From positions 1 to 32,321 of the forward strand of contig JAJZCB010000040.1 of NCBI GenBank assembly GCA_021846285.1: DNA of 32,321 nt, written 5' to 3'. A model generated the notes under the pieces. The model worked only from the letters and a program-made list of their open reading frames with translations. It made no database searches and was not told the DNA's origin. Shown here piece by piece: positions 31,860 to 32,321 of the stretch. Numbering within the stretch: the first letter of the stretch is position 1; every line of letters begins with the position of its first letter. This stretch comes from Bacillota bacterium. GTDB taxonomy: Bacteria > Bacillota > Bacilli > Alicyclobacillales > SLC66. The translations under genes were made by a program, and so were the position numbers.

Positions 31860-31923
31860 GGTGAGCCCGCCTGGCGGCGCACTGCACTGTATCCCTTTAG
31901 CTGCACTCGCCGATGGGCTCACC
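31860..31923. other. Long nested hairpin after trmD
   Basis: GGTGAGCCC (31860-31868) pairs with GGGCTCACC (31915-31923); inside, GGCG (31874-31877) with CGCC (31909-31912) and TGCA with TGCA continue the stem around a central loop. There is no U tract. It begins 11 nt after the trmD stop. Between it and the rRNA promoters (31924-32052) I see only a small hairpin, CGACC/GGTCG at 31975-31990, and no convincing gene. Confidence 0.5.
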
Positions 31924-32052
31924 GTAGAGTATGCTTACTGGCGGCTGATCGTGAGTAAGAGAGGCTCAGTATTTCGACCAGTTTCGGTCGTGGTGATGGA
32001 ACGTGATGCGACGTGGTTCTATGACTGTGCGATCCGATCATCAGCCCGGTAG

Positions 32053-32080
32053 TTGCTGTGAAAAATGGTGGATATAAAAT
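32053..32080 (+). promoter_or_regulatory. Possible upstream rRNA promoter (P1)
   Basis: TTGCTG (32053-32058), 16-bp spacer, TAAAAT (32075-32080). The -10 is one base off consensus; the -35 is weak. Tandem promoters are usual before Firmicutes rRNA operons. Confidence 0.4.
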
Positions 32081-32112
32081 GTCCGGCCAAAGACAAAAGC
32101 GTCAAACTGCGG

Positions 32113-32142
32113 TTGACACTGCTTAGTCGGCTGTGCTATATT
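32113..32142 (+). promoter_or_regulatory. rRNA operon promoter (P2)
   Basis: Perfect TTGACA (32113-32118), 18-bp spacer, TATATT (32137-32142) preceded by TGC (extended -10). Transcription should start near 32149, about 120 nt before mature 16S rRNA. Confidence 0.85.
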
Positions 32143-32268
32143 ACGTTTTGTCGCCGCGAACGAGAGGCGAGGAAAGACCGAAAAGGTTCCCGGGAAAAGG
32201 GGAATCGGGGCGGGATTGATCCTTGAAAACTAAACACGTATCGAAGATGGAGAACGCACAGCAACACA
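32143..32268 (+). other. rRNA leader with antitermination-like segment
   Basis: GATCCTTGAAAACTAAAC (32218-32235) resembles the leader and spacer sequences with boxA-like antitermination elements in Bacillus rRNA operons. A TTCCCGGGAA palindrome lies near 32188. No ORF is expected. Confidence 0.6.
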
Positions 32269-32321
32269 ACGCTTGAGAGTTTGATCCTGGCTCAGGACGA
32301 ACGCTGGCGGCGTGCCTAATA
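32269..32321 (+). rRNA. rrs: 16S ribosomal RNA, 5' end only
   Basis: The universal 5' primer site begins at 32276 (AGAGTTTGATCCTGGCTCAG) and continues GACGAACGCTGGCGG and CGTGCCTAATA, exactly as in bacterial 16S rRNA. Counting back seven bases puts the mature 5' end near 32269. The window ends after about 53 nt, so the gene is cut by the edge. Confidence 0.97.

Noticed and set aside
31861-32052. 63-codon GTG-started frame after trmD
   Set aside because: No ribosome-binding site, no recognisable sequence, and its start lies inside the long hairpin.

Overview
The window is a housekeeping stretch from an endospore-forming member of the Bacilli, probably an Alicyclobacillaceae-like organism. That placement is inferred from gene order, moderately high GC by eye, heavy use of GTG and TTG starts, and spore genes (spoVM, an alpha/beta SASP, YjcZ-like peptides). 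Most gene names rest on clear family motifs and on synteny with Bacillus.

Layout. (1) 1-5944: the 3' end of rsmB, then rlmN, prpC (PP2C phosphatase), prkC (PASTA kinase), rsgA and rpe, tightly packed on the + strand. (2) 5945-6720: a small-gene region with the 26-codon spoVM, a bidirectional terminator, and rpmB (L28) alone on the - strand. (3) 6720-10877: yloU (Asp23-like), fakA and recG. (4) 10878-13029: a spore and membrane interval with an SASP gene behind a sigma-G-like promoter, psd, two paralogous 39-residue YjcZ-like peptides on the - strand, and a structured region ending in a - strand terminator. (5) 13030-16871: rsmD, coaD, a patatin phospholipase (ylbK-like), the PDZ/Lon-like protease ylbL, yceD and rpmF. 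(6) 16962-22028: fatty-acid and phospholipid synthesis: fapR, plsX, fabD, fabG, acpP, fabF. (7) 22038-31848: rnc, smc, ftsY, ylxM, ffh, rpsP, khpA, ylqD, rimM, trmD. (8) 31849-32321: a structured spacer, rRNA-type promoters and the first ~53 nt of a 16S rRNA gene, where the window ends.

The genes serve ribosome and tRNA maturation (RsmB, RlmN, RsgA, RsmD, RimM, TrmD, L28, L32, S16), envelope signalling (PrpC/PrkC), lipid synthesis under the FapR repressor, and co-translational secretion (FtsY, Ffh, YlxM).

I see no mobile element, phage, CRISPR array or defence system. The most unusual points are a pure (GGAACG)20 hexanucleotide tract inside prkC that encodes a Gly-Thr tail; two tiny paralogous spore peptides whose shared core differs only at synonymous positions; a 25-bp palindromic repeat found twice, each time exactly 4 nt after a stop codon; a terminator-ended structured region with no ORF; an Ala-to-Arg change in the G3 motif of Ffh; and an rRNA operon at the place where rplS normally follows trmD.
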